From positions 375,012-439,011 of the forward strand of contig KQ965733.1 in assembly GCA_001574975.1 (NCBI GenBank): a stretch of DNA of 64,000 nucleotides, written 5' to 3'. The position numbers were made by a program, and so were the translations under genes. This stretch comes from Gonapodya prolifera JEL478. Its lineage: Eukaryota > Monoblepharomycota > Monoblepharidomycetes > Monoblepharidales > Gonapodyaceae. Shown here piece after piece: positions 10,359-21,909 of the stretch (position 1 is its first letter; each line of letters begins with the position of its first letter). The notes below the pieces were generated by a model. The model did no database searches and was not told where the DNA came from. It worked only from the letters and a program-made list of their open reading frames with translations.

Positions 10359-12569
10359 TTAAACAACCGACCTCATCAGCATCCGTACCTGGTAGTCGTC
10401 CATCACACCGTCGTATGCTTCCCGTACCTTTTGCTTCCGTTCCCACCCTTGCATTTCAAGCAGAACGTCTCGATTTTTAAGGTAAATACGTCGCTTTACC
10501 ATAAGCCTGTAGTCCTTCGTTGCAGAGTCCGCTCGCGCGTTTGGACGTGGGAGGCTGAGGTAAAGATGAAGTTCAGTGAGCCGGAGCGCTTGTTGCTATA
10601 AGCGCACGGAGGTTAATCTAAATAACGGGGGACATAGACATTGCCATCTTTACCTTCGTAATTTTCCATTTTCTGCCTATCGCCTCCACCTCAACGTCAA
10701 ATTTTCGTTTTTCCGATTCGATCGTCGAATTCTTAATTTCTCCGTCTTTGCTTCTCTCCATCATTGGTCCCACAGTTCCATCATCCAGGTCTCTGTCCTT
10801 GCTTCTGTCCATCATTGGTCCCACAGTTTCATCATTCAGGTTACCGTCCGCGAGTACTTGATCGAGTGGGGGGTCTTGTTCTGCTAGATATCTCCGCCGG
10901 ACACATCGAATATGTCCACCGTTCCAAAAGAGCTCAACAGAGAGACGTGTAAACGCATCGTTCGACCGGAGAAGAGTATAGTCGCAATGATCACGAAGAT
11001 CCGTCATGGTGTCGTTGGGCTCTTCAACTGTCGCGCCATACGCACATTGAAGATTTCAATGAACCAAGTGCAAAAGAAGCGCCCTTAAAATCAATGGAAA
11101 CCTACTTGCGATCTCAGAAACATCTTCTCTTGCAAGAAAGTCATTGTACAGGGCCCGGTAAAAAGAGGCTTTGAATGAAGGACCACGTGAAGGACAGACT
11201 CGATGACTTCCACAAAACTTGATTCCTTACATCCCACTCCTTTTCCCTGCCAAGGTGGAAGAACAAGAAACTGACTGATTCGAATTCTCGTCCGCCAATT
11301 ATCATTCTCATTCTTTGCTTTTTCTGTGATGTCGGCGGGTCCTTCAGATTCGGGGTATTGCCAATTCAAATTCAAGTAACGGTAGGGGTAGCATGTTGCG
11401 AAGCCAGCAAATGACCTGACGTGCTGTGTTGCACCAGCCTGTTGTCCAACCTGAAACCTGAAAAATTAGATTCTGGTCAATGTGGTGTATGCGAGATCCA
11501 GATCACACTTATGGTCCACGTATGCTCCAGATGGCTACAAGTGGACGAATCGCTATCCCACTCACACACAGTAAACCTCCCATCTGGTGTCGGAGTCGTC
11601 GATGTAACGTGCTCCATCGATATAGAAGAGCAGGAAGATTCTAAATCGACGAAGAAACGTAAGACTTGCGGCGTCGGATAGGGAAAACTTATCCCAAATT
11701 GCGTTAACAGTGCACACGGAGTAATGCGAGTGAAAAATGTACCTTATAAACCTCATAGGAAAGCCTGGGTTTTTCATCAGGAGTGTCCAAAGCCTTCATC
11801 TCTACGTCATCATCATCCGTAGCAGTCAAATCAGTACCAGAGACAGTCGTTTGAGATTTTTTCTTGCGATGTTGTTGATCCGATCCAGCTGGACGTTTCC
11901 GTTTTCGACCTTCATCCAAGTTTTCTACATCACTCTGTCTGGCTTGCGCTCGACCCATAAATTCATGCCAGAGCTCTCCCGGAGGAGAGAAATTGCTCTC
12001 GTCCTGTTGACAGCGTTGAACAAAGGAGGACCACGACGGGGCAAGTTCCAGGCCACATTCTTCGAATCGCGCGCGGAACGCAGCGGTGATATCTTGAACT
12101 TCGAACTCGGAAAACGCGGGGTCATCAGTTATTGCCCCAGAATATGCGATATGGAGGAAGGGGTGAAGCGACGTTGCACTGAAGAGGCAGACGATGTGAA
12201 GATTCTTGTACCCGAAGATTTGGTCCTCTGGAAACAGAGGCCACGCAACGATTGGCGCGTGAGTGGCAAGAGCATCAAGCTCGGTCCTCGTAGGTTCCGA
12301 TTGCGGAAGTTGAGATGCCTGGACTGGAGCACCGACCATGTCAGCAGCGTCGAGGGTAGGCTTCACGGTCTATAAGTACCCCATCCGAACTTAATGACAT
12401 TCGGTGCCTCGGAAATCCACTTCTCCAGTTCGGCCGACGCTAATGGGATGAGAGGGGCGCGATTGGTGACCAAAAAAGAGTTGATTTGGCATCCACGGCG
12501 ACAGGGATAAAAAGACACGTTAGAACCGAGACGGTGGTGCAAAGATCGCCCCGACGCACTCGCGCTCAT
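10359..12569 (-). CDS. HAT1: Histone acetyltransferase type B catalytic subunit (HAT1)
   Basis: HAT1 acetylates newly made histone H4 (Lys5/Lys12) before chromatin assembly, usually with an Hat2/RbAp46 partner. Reading the minus strand, the HAT1 N-terminal block appears as ELEKWISEAPN and, after a junction near 12370, as FPEDQIFGYKNL and HIAYSGAI. It continues with RRFRIFLLFYIDGARYIDD, GFATCYPYRYLNLNWQYPE and the acetyl-CoA site RISQFLVLPPWQGKGVG near 11240-11290. TDLRDHCDYTLLRSN comes next, and the last exon gives VKRRIYLKNRDVLLEMQG and DGVMDDYQVRMLMRSVV with TAA at 10359-10361. An acidic/basic insert with a KKRK-like stretch (about 11800-11910) may be a nuclear signal. The first junction would need an intron of only about 29 bases or a frameshift, so the N-terminus is not secure. 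Start 12569 is the only early ATG in this frame that I see. Confidence 0.9.
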
Positions 12570-12846
12570 AGTGTCGGCGTCGCTCGAGACTGGTCAAAGG
12601 GGTCGTTCAACACAGTCCACCTTTTTTCACCGTCTTTGGGGAATGAAACAGGTCTCTGAGTGTACGACGGCGTGACTTTGATGAGGCGCGATCGTTCGCG
12701 AACGAAGAAAGTGGAAATGGGGGAGGCGATCACTTGCTTTGAATGTGTAGGTTCTGTCTGATTTTAATTCACTACAGTAGGTCAAGACCCTCTTCAACAC
12801 CATTGTAAGCCTGGATATATGTGCAACATAGGTATCGCGATACTGG

Positions 12847-15236
12847 CTACTTATACATGTCCGACGATATAGCTTCCCGCTTCCCATCATCACTATACTC
12901 CTGCTCCTGTTCTTGCGAGTCTCCACCATGGAGACCCAAGTCCTGTTCCTGTCTCTCGTTCTCGTCCGAGGCAGGCGCTTGCTCTCCTGCTCCTGAAATG
13001 GGCGCCGTACGGCTATTTTCTCCATCCAGGCCCGCCGCCACCCCACGCTGATACTCGACGGTCTCGGTCTCGGGTGAACTCGACGTCGACCGTGGCTCGT
13101 TGGCGTCGGCGGCGCGCCGTGCTTCCCTCGCTGCACGGTAGCCGCGCAACCGGCCTCTGTCGTGCGTCCTCATACTGCGTAAAAGGTTGAGCGTAAGAGT
13201 TTATGGGGGAAGTAACCGAGAAAAACTCACTGCTGCTTCAGGTGATCTGCTCGGTAGAATGTCCGGTGACATCCCACGTTGGGGCAGATGAATGGTCGAA
13301 GGTCGGCGTGGCTTCGGCGATGTCGCTGGATGAATTGAGTGTTAGTTTTGAAACGTCATTCAAAAGGTGGAACTGCGAGCTTACAGCCAAATGTGAACCT
13401 GAAATTGTTGGGGAGATGAAAGTCAATAAATAAACTATATCAGTGCAAGTGATTGTCTCTTATCTGACTTACTAGTTCGGTATGCTTTACCACAAACTCC
13501 GCAAACGTACTTCCTGTCTTTCTCGTCGACATCGTCATCGCCATCCGACCCACGACGATCGGCGTCGCCCGACTCCCAGCGTTTCGGACCAGCTTCGAAA
13601 GGCGCAGGATGCGATGGCATTCCCCACCGTGGTTCCATTGCTCGTTCCGGATGTTCCCAGTCGGGCATTCGTGACGGATCCATATAGCTCGAATCTGCCT
13701 GTGGGGGCAGCGCAGGTGGGGGGTGATCTCCAAAGGCAGAGACGAAGGGGGCAGGATTGCTATATGGCGGTCGACCAGGCATCATTCCCGGTGGAGCGCC
13801 ATAGGGGGACGTGTCCCGATACAGCGGTTCTGGGATGGAGGACAGTCCACCTGGATTCCCTTCCGGCATTCGATGCGGCGACGTTTCGGCGCTTCTTTGA
13901 GACAACCGGGAGAGTTCCGGCGCGGACATTTGGCGGCCATACACGCCCGGGTAAGAGGCCGGTAGGAATGATGGGGATTGTCCCAATCGGTCGTGAAGTC
14001 CAGTGTCGTAGCGAGACATTTGTGCGCTGTACGAGTACGGATACTCGGGTTGCATCTGATGGTGATGCGGAGGAAATGGGGATTGAGACATTTGGGGATC
14101 CGGAAAATCGGATACGCGTCGAAGATACTGATGGGGAAGATTCGGAGGAACGTAAGGCGAAGGACCGTAAGGAAGGTCAGGGCCTCCGGGCATCATCGGG
14201 GGGTAGCCAGCATGAGGCGGTCCAGCTGGCATAGCGGGGGGCATGCTGTAAGAACCGGGTGGAGGATTTGCATCACGGCGGCCGGATTGAATTGGAGCGA
14301 GGGAACCGTGCTGGTAGGCGGGAGGTCCCGGATACTTTAAGACCGGTACATTCACATGAGCAATGAAATTGGGGCAAGGTTGATTCGATAAAGGTGAGCA
14401 ACTCACTGAAGGATGTGTGGGATAAGGGTAAGGAGCGGTCCCTTGAGGGAACAACGCGGGATCCCAGTGAGACTGCTGTCGAAAAGGCGCGTTTGGGGGG
14501 AAATATTCGTAGTTTCCGCGTCCTGGTAGGATTTCCATTGGTCTTCCTCCCTCGTAACTATGGCGGGTTTGAGGATAGTGGCCCGAATGTGCCCGGATGT
14601 GAGGACCTCCGCTCGCTTGCGCAGGGGGACCGCGATAATGCTGGCCCTGGAGTGGGAGACCTTGGCTGGAAGCGCCCCCGGGGATATCCTAAAAAATGTC
14701 GTGGTATCAGCCACCGCGATTCGATTCCGTTTGTTGAATCTCCTCACCTCGAGCCGAAACCGAAACTCGTCCTGACGGAGACTATCTCGCGGGTCCGAAA
14801 GAGGAGCTTCTCTGTCACGAAAAGCGTCCAGCGATCCAGACGTCGTTTGCGGTCTCCAATCAATGGGAGCGGGATTACTGTTTCGCAGGGGATGCGCAAA
14901 ACCGTTGGCAGGAGTGGAGGAGGACTCCCGGCGCGGCGCGTAGGTGTCAGCGATAGCGCCTGTGGGGTTTTGCAGGGGTATCTGGGGTTGGGAAAGTCGA
15001 GGGTGTTTCGGAGGGTGTTCGGGTGAAGTGCCGCCGGAGAGGGAGGGAATGATGTGATGGGTTGGATGCAAGGGCACGTCCGCGGGGGTCACTCCGGCTA
15101 GTGCGGGGGCAGGCGAGTCAAGCGCGGATGCGAGCGAGCTGCGTGTGCCTGAAGAGGGACTCTGCGCTCCGGTCCAGGTGGGAGTGGCGGCACCACCAGA
15201 AACCCTGTGCTCGCTTTTGCTTCCGTTCTCATCCAT
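12847..15236 (-). CDS. Proline-rich C2H2 zinc-finger protein, probable transcription factor
   Basis: The N-terminal two-thirds is Pro/Ser/Tyr/Gln-rich and low in complexity, typical of a regulatory or activation region. Two canonical C2H2 fingers are assembled only after splicing. Finger 1 is CGVCGKAYRTSSHLARHRRSH (C-x2-C-x12-H-x3-H) written over three exons, with junctions at about 13482, 13421 and 13383-13325. Finger 2 is CPNVGC followed by HRTFYRADHLKQHMRTH (C-x4-C-x12-H-x3-H), with its last linker crossing the intron at about 13173-13228. The tail is acidic and Gln/Ser-rich and ends DMYK at 12847. The likely start is the ATG at 15236 (MDENGSK); the frame is open further upstream to 15476 but that part has no similar composition. 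An intron at about 14690-14748 joins RFRLE to DIPGGASSQG, and another at about 14342-14404 joins THPS to YPGPPAY. The fungal subfamily is not recognised. Confidence 0.82.
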
Positions 15237-16206
15237 GAACGCGAATCCGCTCGCCCGTGCGGAGCTGGGATGGAGAAAATCGCAGAATTTGAACCCGAAT
15301 GCCACGAAACGACACGATGCACTTGGGGGTAGGGATACCACCAGATCAAAAGGGGTTAACCGACGGGTGCCGAATACAAATTCACCATACGCTTTTATTC
15401 CAACTCTTCCGCAAAAATATACCACAAGGAGTCGACAACACCGAAAAACCGGATCTGGCCCGACACTCCAGATCAAAATTCGTTCAGGTCAGCCTGAGGA
15501 GCTGTCACTGACAAGCCGTCATGTGGTAACATTGACGTCACATGCCAGAGAGAGACTGGAAGCGGACGCGACAGCTGGTCTGAGACGATGCTCCGTTGCT
15601 CGCCAGCGATGAGCGGACAGGTCGGAAAGGGTGGGGGTTTTCTCACCTGAAAGAAAAAGGACTTTGGGATTCTGAACCAGTGGTTTCTTGTTTTTGGTCA
15701 AAAACCGAAAATACCGGAATGAATATCGGTGCTGTATTCTGTAAATACGATTGTCACAAACCGAATTTCCTCTCGATGGCCTTCACAACATCAACAATCA
15801 AGTAGAGCCCATTTTTGAAAATCAAACAGATCTTATTTTACACTTCACTTCGTATGAAGTTTGGGTTTCGTTGAATGATTTCGTCGCCGAAATCCTCGTG
15901 ACCATAGTTCGCGGCACAAATCCCGCTGCTTCCGCCCGTTTTGGTTCCGACACCGAGCACGGTGCCACGCCACGCCACACAGCCGTTTGCTGCGTTTATT
16001 TCTGTCGTCGATCAGGACTGGGGCCCAGCGGTGTCCTTTCAGGCTTTTGCTGCCACTCAGTGCCGAGCGGCGTTTATGAGTCCTGAAACCGAACTGTTCC
16101 AAGACAGGCTTTGGTCTCGAGTCTCGTGAGCAAGACTTTTTCGCATTCGAAACATTTATTTCTATTATGTCCTTTTCATTACGTTCTCTACCCCACCAAG
16201 TATCGT
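15237..16206. other. Intergenic region between the zinc-finger gene and the aminotransferase
   Basis: About 970 bases without a gene I can support. It holds the promoter side of the zinc-finger gene and the 3' flank of the aminotransferase, both on the minus strand. Open frames here show no family features. Confidence 0.5.
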
Positions 16207-18579
16207 TCACAGCCCCTTCAGCGCCGCCAATCTCTGCGCCGCCGCGTCAAGCATTTCCCTGCTCTTACAAAACGCAAACCTCAAATACCGCCCGGCGATC
16301 TCGTTCCCCTTCACGTCTTCCGAGTCGTAGAATGGCGAGGGCGGAATCCCGCCCACGCCCACCTCGGCCACGAGCCACCGGCACATGCGGTAGTCCCGCC
16401 GCGTTTCGTCGGCGTACAGAGGGGAAGAGGAGAGTTCGGGTACGCTCAAGGGGTCGGGGAGGTGCGAGACATCTGACATGATGAAGTAACCGCCTGCAAA
16501 GGTGGATCCAAATTTGTCACTTTGAAAGCACGAGACATCCCCACTCCGTTCCTCCATTCCTACCGTGTGGTTTGCAAGGACTGAGCTTCGACTCCGTGAG
16601 GATATTCATCAAGTGATCTCGCAGTTCTTGATACTGCTTTCGTTGCTCCTCAAAGAACCCCGTCTTGATCGCGTGCTCGAACGAGAGAGCGGTTGCTTCC
16701 TGAGAGACGGAGTTTCGTCAGCGTCAACGGGTCGTCACAACCATGGTTCCACTGTTAAGAGTCACCTGAAGAGGATTCACGATCGCGAAGGGAACCCATT
16801 GGTGAACTAAAACGGATCCTTGTTGGACCGAAGCCATCAACTTTTCCATGACCGAAACGCAACAACGAACCAAGCCAGACAGTACGGATCATTTCGGGCG
16901 GTGCGACGATCCACCCAATCTTCCATCCCGTCACACCCATACTGCATCCAACCGAACCGAAGAAAACACCGTCATCACAAGGCTTTTGTCCCAGTCTGAA
17001 TGAAAATCTCACGTTTTCCCCACCGAGCCGACCGTGAGTGTCCGTTCCCACATTCCGGGGAGTGTCGCTAAATAGGAGCGCGTGTTATGACCGAACCGCT
17101 TGAACCAAATACCACGGCGGCCGACTCACCAAACTTGATCATCGGGTTCGGAGCGTCGTCGTAGACGAGCGTTTCGTACACTTCATCCGCGAGCACGACG
17201 AGATCGTACTTTGTCGCAATGTCCGCGACGCGTTGGAGCTCGGCGAGCGTCCATACTTTGCCTGCCCGAAATTCAAGTGTCGTGAGCGTGACGACCATAG
17301 AGAGATTGCGACATCACAACGGGAACGCAAAACGAACCGACGGGGTTGTTGGGGTTGTTGAGCAACTGGTGCGGCAATAAACCTTTGTTGTAGACCACTC
17401 CAACGCCGCAGGAAATGGTAAGACCATTCAGCTCACAATCATCTTCACTCGTCCTTGCTCCTGAGCGCACAGTCGCTCGATTTCTTCAAAGTCGACCTTC
17501 CAGTCATCCGACGTTTCCGCGTCTCTGTCCGCCGGAGGCTTGATGTTCACAAATAGGGATCTGCCCCCAGCCAAGTGGACGCTGGCGGGATACGAATCGT
17601 AGTGTGGTGAGATGAGAATGACAGCGTCTCCGGGAGAAATGAAGGCCTGAATGGCGGAAAAGATGGCTGGTGAAGATAATGAACTCGTTAAAGTTTCGAT
17701 GCCATCTCAATAGAGTAAGCACACACCTTCTGTAGCCCCAACAGTCGTCAAAATCTCCGTAAGAGGGTCAACCTCCCTCTTCAAACTATCCTTGTAAAAC
17801 TGCGCGAGGGCTGGCACGACAATCAATGAAATTCACGATACCCACACGAGTTTCTCACACCACTCACCATTCACGAGCTTCGGGTTCCCTTCGCTCCTTG
17901 CGTACTGCTGAACCAGCGTGTCTTGCAACATGGTCTGAGATGCAAAGTCGCGAATGAACTGGGGCACGCCGATTGTTGGGAATCCCTAGACCGACGATAT
18001 GCGCGGTCAATTGACGTCGACGAGCGCGCAAATGTAGCCAGAGCACGTCTCTCCCTCCCCACCTGCCCAAGATTGACCGCGTTGTACTTCATGCACATCC
18101 CGGTGAACTCTACAACCAACCGCAGGGGTGAAGCATTGCGGGGGATTCGGGTCTTTACCGGTGCTTACCGGAAAAGACCGTTCCTTCCGGTTGGAACTTG
18201 GCCAGTTTTGCAGCGCCCTACGATCATGGATGGGGGGTTGGACGTTGACGTTGGAACCGATCGCTCAATTCCCAGTGTCCGATTGGTTTCGGAGAAATCG
18301 CCGCGCTGCTCGAACCTTTTCTGACGTCTTGGGCTTCGCCGGAGCCGGAGCCGTGCCGTTGGCGCTCGAGGAAGGTGTGGGCATGGTGGCGAAAGGGAGG
18401 GAGGATTGGACGATTCGGGGCAGGATCGCGAATGCGGGGAGATTTTTCGCGGAATGTGGTGCGAGACGATCCCGTGCTGACAAGGAGGACTTGGCGATGG
18501 CTCGATGGGACGAATTCGACAAGTGGGGCAGTCGAGGCAGGAGCATATGCGGAGAGGACACCGGCAAATATTTCGCCAT
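16207..18579 (-). CDS. Kynurenine aminotransferase / cysteine-S-conjugate beta-lyase-like (BNA3 type)
   Basis: This is a fold-type I PLP aminotransferase of the kynurenine/glutamine transaminase family, which turns kynurenine plus a 2-oxo acid into kynurenate. On the minus strand the blocks in order are VFSEFTGMCMKYNAVNLGQ and GFPTIGVPQFI, then IQAFISPGDAVILISPHYDSY, NNPNNPVG, DLVVLADEVYETLVYDD and LTVGSVGKT with the PLP lysine. An intron joins the last to VTGWKIGWIVAPPEMI, and AGRYLRFAFCK comes near the end. The stop is at 16207. The first junctions work with an intron of about 58 bases (18125-18182) joining TVFS to EFTG. The frame is open to ATGs at 18579, 18546 and 18384. The longer starts give an Arg/Ser-rich, acid-poor leader that could target mitochondria, the shorter one a cytosolic form. 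Exact N-terminal splicing is inferred. Confidence 0.88.
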
Positions 18580-18818
18580 TTCTGTGGTCACGCCAAACAC
18601 CCTCTCTGTTATTGTTGCACGTTGCCAAACTGCTTCTTTCATATTCCTCAACGGAGCACTGTTCCATCCGAACACCCTCCCCGCCCGCTTTTCCGAACTG
18701 CTTCTTTCCTTGTTAATATACGAAAAAGTAAACAATAAATAATACACGGGAATCTCATGTTTTCCATGTCCATGCAGTGCAAATGCTCAATTCGATGGTA
18801 CGCCTCGCCTCGCCTCGC

Positions 18819-20464
18819 CTAGCCTATTTGGTATCGCCGGGTGACTTTCGGGGTAGCGGGGCTGTTTGGTGTGGACGGACTGTTGGTGTTCGTGTCCGGC
18901 ACGACCACGTATCCCGCGACGGGGGTGGAGGGCGTTGTCGGGGTCGGCATTTCCGACGTGGGTGTTCCTGTTCCTGACACAGATATCATCGACATTCGGA
19001 GCGGTGTTGGGAGGGCGGATGCGGATGCGGATGCGGACGGGGGCGCGATAACGATGCCTCCTGCTCCTGTTCGCGTGGGTGTTTTGGGCGGTGCAAGGGG
19101 CGACACTGCTGACGGTGGGCGCACAGACGGAGAGATGCCGTGCTTGGCTCCCTTTGCACCAGCAGCAGCAACGTCCTCCTGCTTCTCCTCTTCCTCCGAT
19201 TCACTAGACTCATCCTCCGTGGGAGTCGCGATGGATCCTGGGCGTCTGTTGAGGTACGGGTTTATAGGCGGTGCTTTGGGGCCCTTTTTGGGGCGAGCAA
19301 CCGGAGCAGGAGCGGGAGCAGGTCCTGGTGGGGCCGTTGTGGGTGACGGTCCTCCCGCCGCCGGCGTCGCGACCTCCGCTGTTGGCGTGGTGATGGTCTG
19401 CCCGTGAATCAGTGGCGATTCACCATTATCCTCGACTGCGTCCTGAGCGCTGGACCCCTCAGCGCCTTCGACGGTCGATGGGAACCCAACAGACGATGCA
19501 GGTCGGCGATCGACGAACGGATTCGTCTGCGGTTGCGGTGGATTCTTGGTAAGAATCTTTGCGGAACGGGGAGCAGGCTGCGGGTGCGGCTTCGAAGTTG
19601 TATCGACGCCACTGTCAGATCCTGAACCAGCGCTCGATTGTGGACGCGACTTTGACTTTTGGGCGTCGGTGGCGCGGTGCGGGGGGGAGGAAGGGGGCAG
19701 CATCGGTTGTCCAGGAGCTGCATTGGGCCGTAGCGGGGACATTGTCATGGGTGGTTCTCCGTCCAAGCCGGGTTGTCGTCTGTACTGGTTGAACGCTGCC
19801 TGCGGTTCGACAACGTGGTCCCCATACATGGAGCCCGGTCGGCTTCCACCGATCGAGGGCACTTGGAAATTGGGAAGCCGAACAGGTTACATGTCATGTC
19901 ACGGCAAAGACAACGGCTGACCAATCTCCTTGCACACCGAATCACTCGTGTCACGACAAAGGCCAATTCTTCCATTCCGCTTCGCGGCTTCGTGGAGAAT
20001 TCACCTCCGGCGGACAGCCTCGCTGAGCTCACTCCGCTCGGACAGTGCACAACGAAACACACACCTTTCGAAGTCGACCTCGGAGCCAGCGGTGCGTACT
20101 GCAGACTCTGCCACGACTCCCTATTTCGCTCCGCAATCACATTTTGCGTGATTTCCTTGGAAGCCATGGCCAAGGTACTGGCGAACGAGGACATTGAGAG
20201 CGACTGGTTGAATGGGCTCAGTCTGAGTTTGAGGTGATGGATCTCCCGCTTATTCCTGCGATGCAGAATCCACTGAAAGACGTTGATGGCAAGCAGCACC
20301 CCGCAGACGCCGATCAGGGCGAACGATACGGGCGAAAGGGTGGGACACTGTGTAGCTGCATCCTGGCGCGGCCGCAAGTGGTGCGATTGCAGCCCAGGCA
20401 TGGAAGGTGTTGGTGTGCGGGTTGGACCGCCTGCTGCTGCTTGATGGTGCAGCGCGCGTGACAC
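18819..20464 (-). CDS. Single-pass membrane protein with long Pro/Ser/Thr-rich tail
   Basis: I do not recognise a family. From the start near 20464 there is a short polar N-terminus, one clear membrane helix (FALIGVCGVLLAINVFQWIL, about 20330-20270) and a strongly basic flank HRRNKREIHH, which places the rest in the cytoplasm if the positive-inside rule holds. One or more introns (about 20065-19863) then join TSK to VPSIGGSRPGSMYGD. The remaining 340 residues are Pro/Ser/Thr/Ala-rich with many SP and TP pairs, two NPxxxRRP motifs (NPFVDRRP, NPYLNRRP) and an ESSESEEEEKQED acid tract; the end is RRYQIG at 18819. An alternative start at 20489 adds a few residues. Its start lies about 110 bases from the divergent NOP16 gene, so they may share a promoter. 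A signalling or cell-wall sensor role is possible but unproven. Confidence 0.65.
19016..19050 (+). repeat. GCGGAT hexamer microsatellite inside the membrane-protein gene
   Basis: Four near-perfect copies of GCGGAT lie in the coding exon and give an Ala/Ser (SASASASA) stretch on the minus strand. Such a tract may vary in length between strains. Confidence 0.6.
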
Positions 20465-20575
20465 GGTGTGGGCCAGGGGGCACTCTCAAATGAAATTGTG
20501 GCGCTGCTTTGGTCGCCAGCTCCGGCTCAACCCCGGCTCAACTCGCACAAAAGAGAAATCGAAGCACGAACACTC
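20465..20575. promoter_or_regulatory. Short divergent promoter region
   Basis: About 110 bases separate the membrane-protein ATG (minus strand) from the NOP16 ATG (plus strand). Regulatory sequences for both must lie here or inside the genes. No TATA box or known factor site is obvious. Confidence 0.45.
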
Positions 20576-21578
20576 ATGACGCGCCCAGCAAAGCGACGGA
20601 AGGTGCGTGGTGCAGGACATGGCGTGGCCAAAAGTCTGCTCCTGACGCACCCCATCGTCCCCTTCCACTTGTCCCCACTCTCGACACACTCGCGTAGGTC
20701 AAGAACCCCAGCCAGAAGGTCACGCGGCGCCGCGCGGACGCAAAGCGCAAGGGCGCGTCGATGGCCCTCGTGCACCCGCTGATTTCAAAGAACTGGCAGG
20801 CGGGGAAGACGCTGGAGGAGAACTACGAGACGCTTGGGCTGCTGGCCTCGGTCAACGGGATCACTGGGGGAAAGTTCAAGAAGACAGTCAAGGACAGAAC
20901 GCTGGACGATGATGATGTGATGGGAGATGCGGAGCGGGAGCGGGTGGGGAAGGACGCCTCTGCTTCTGGTGGTTCAAAGGACTTGGTAAAGCAAACCCAG
21001 GGAAACGAAACCACAAATGAAGGATTTGGCGGACTTGCACACGAGCGGTTTCCCGAGGACATTAGTCGAGAGCAGCTGCTGGAAATGGGCGGCGAAGTCG
21101 GGAGCGCCTTCAGGATCGGACTTGTCGTGGGGAAGAAGAATGTCGAGGCCTCCAATCCCGAGACCGAGGAGTCGGGATCACGAGAAAGTAAAAAGGAACC
21201 GAAAGTCGCAGACGGTGAGGACTCCTTTCCCAGCACGCTCCAACGAACAACGTGTTGACGTCGATTGTGGATATTCCACGAACCCAGAGCTCGAACGCGT
21301 CGCCAAAGAACTCTCCCAGTTCAAACCGATCCGGCACTTTTCAGAGCAGGAGGAGCAGAGTCTGCGGAGTCTCATCAAGAAACACGGCGACAACTTTGAC
21401 GTGAGTCTTGAGTACACCCCTTTCCTCCCCCTTTCTCTGTTCTCTCTTCTTGACGTCAACCAACCCCTGCCCCTCTCCTCGGGTGTTTTTTCAGGCAATG
21501 GCTCGCGATAAGAAACTGAACCCGTTCCTCTTCACCGCGGGCCAGCTCCGCCGAAAATGCGAGAAGCTCGTCGGATAG
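20576..21578 (+). CDS. NOP16: Nucleolar protein NOP16 (60S ribosome biogenesis)
   Basis: NOP16 is a small basic nucleolar protein of pre-60S particles. Exon 1 encodes MTRPAKRRK, and an intron at about 20603-20698 leads to VKNPSQKVTRRRADAKRKG, the basic N-terminal family motif. PLISKNWQAGKTLEENYETLG is the conserved central block (21 residues here, about 20773-20835). The long middle is Glu/Lys-rich and variable. The C-terminal family block is spread over the last exons: ELSQFKPIRHFSEQEE, LRSLIKKHGDNFD, then after an intron (about 21401-21495) AMARDKKLNPFLFTAG and QLRRKCEKLVG with the stop at 21576-21578. The start is fixed by the first ATG in the basic exon. One more intron near 21220-21265 is needed to join the middle and C-terminal frames. 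Confidence 0.92.
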
Positions 21579-21909
21579 CGGTAGCGGTATTCGATCATGT
21601 GCTCATGCTATTGTTCTTTGTCGTTCGTCATATGTAAATAAGATTAGATTCGTGTTCGAGACTTTTGTGGGGTTTGACGAGATCGAGCGTATCAGATTGA
21701 GGAATGATCATTGGGGGAATCTCACACACCCCAAACCCAATTGATTTGAAAAGTTGGGATTGGTAGAGCAAAAGCAATCTTGTAATTTCGGTTTGGGTTG
21801 TGCCTTGTGGAAAATTCTTTGGAGCTTGTACGTAGCTTGTTGGCTCCCGGTATCGTGTCCGCTGCCGTGGTCACGAAAATCATCGCGCTCCAGACACATC
21901 AAGCACCCA
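21579..21909. other. Intergenic region before the radial-spoke gene
   Basis: About 330 bases with no gene. It joins the NOP16 3' flank to the radial-spoke promoter. Confidence 0.45.

Noticed and set aside
18841-19407. Plus-strand Gly/Val/Asp-rich frame of 188 codons
   Set aside because: It is the shadow of the Pro/Ser-rich tail of the minus-strand membrane protein.
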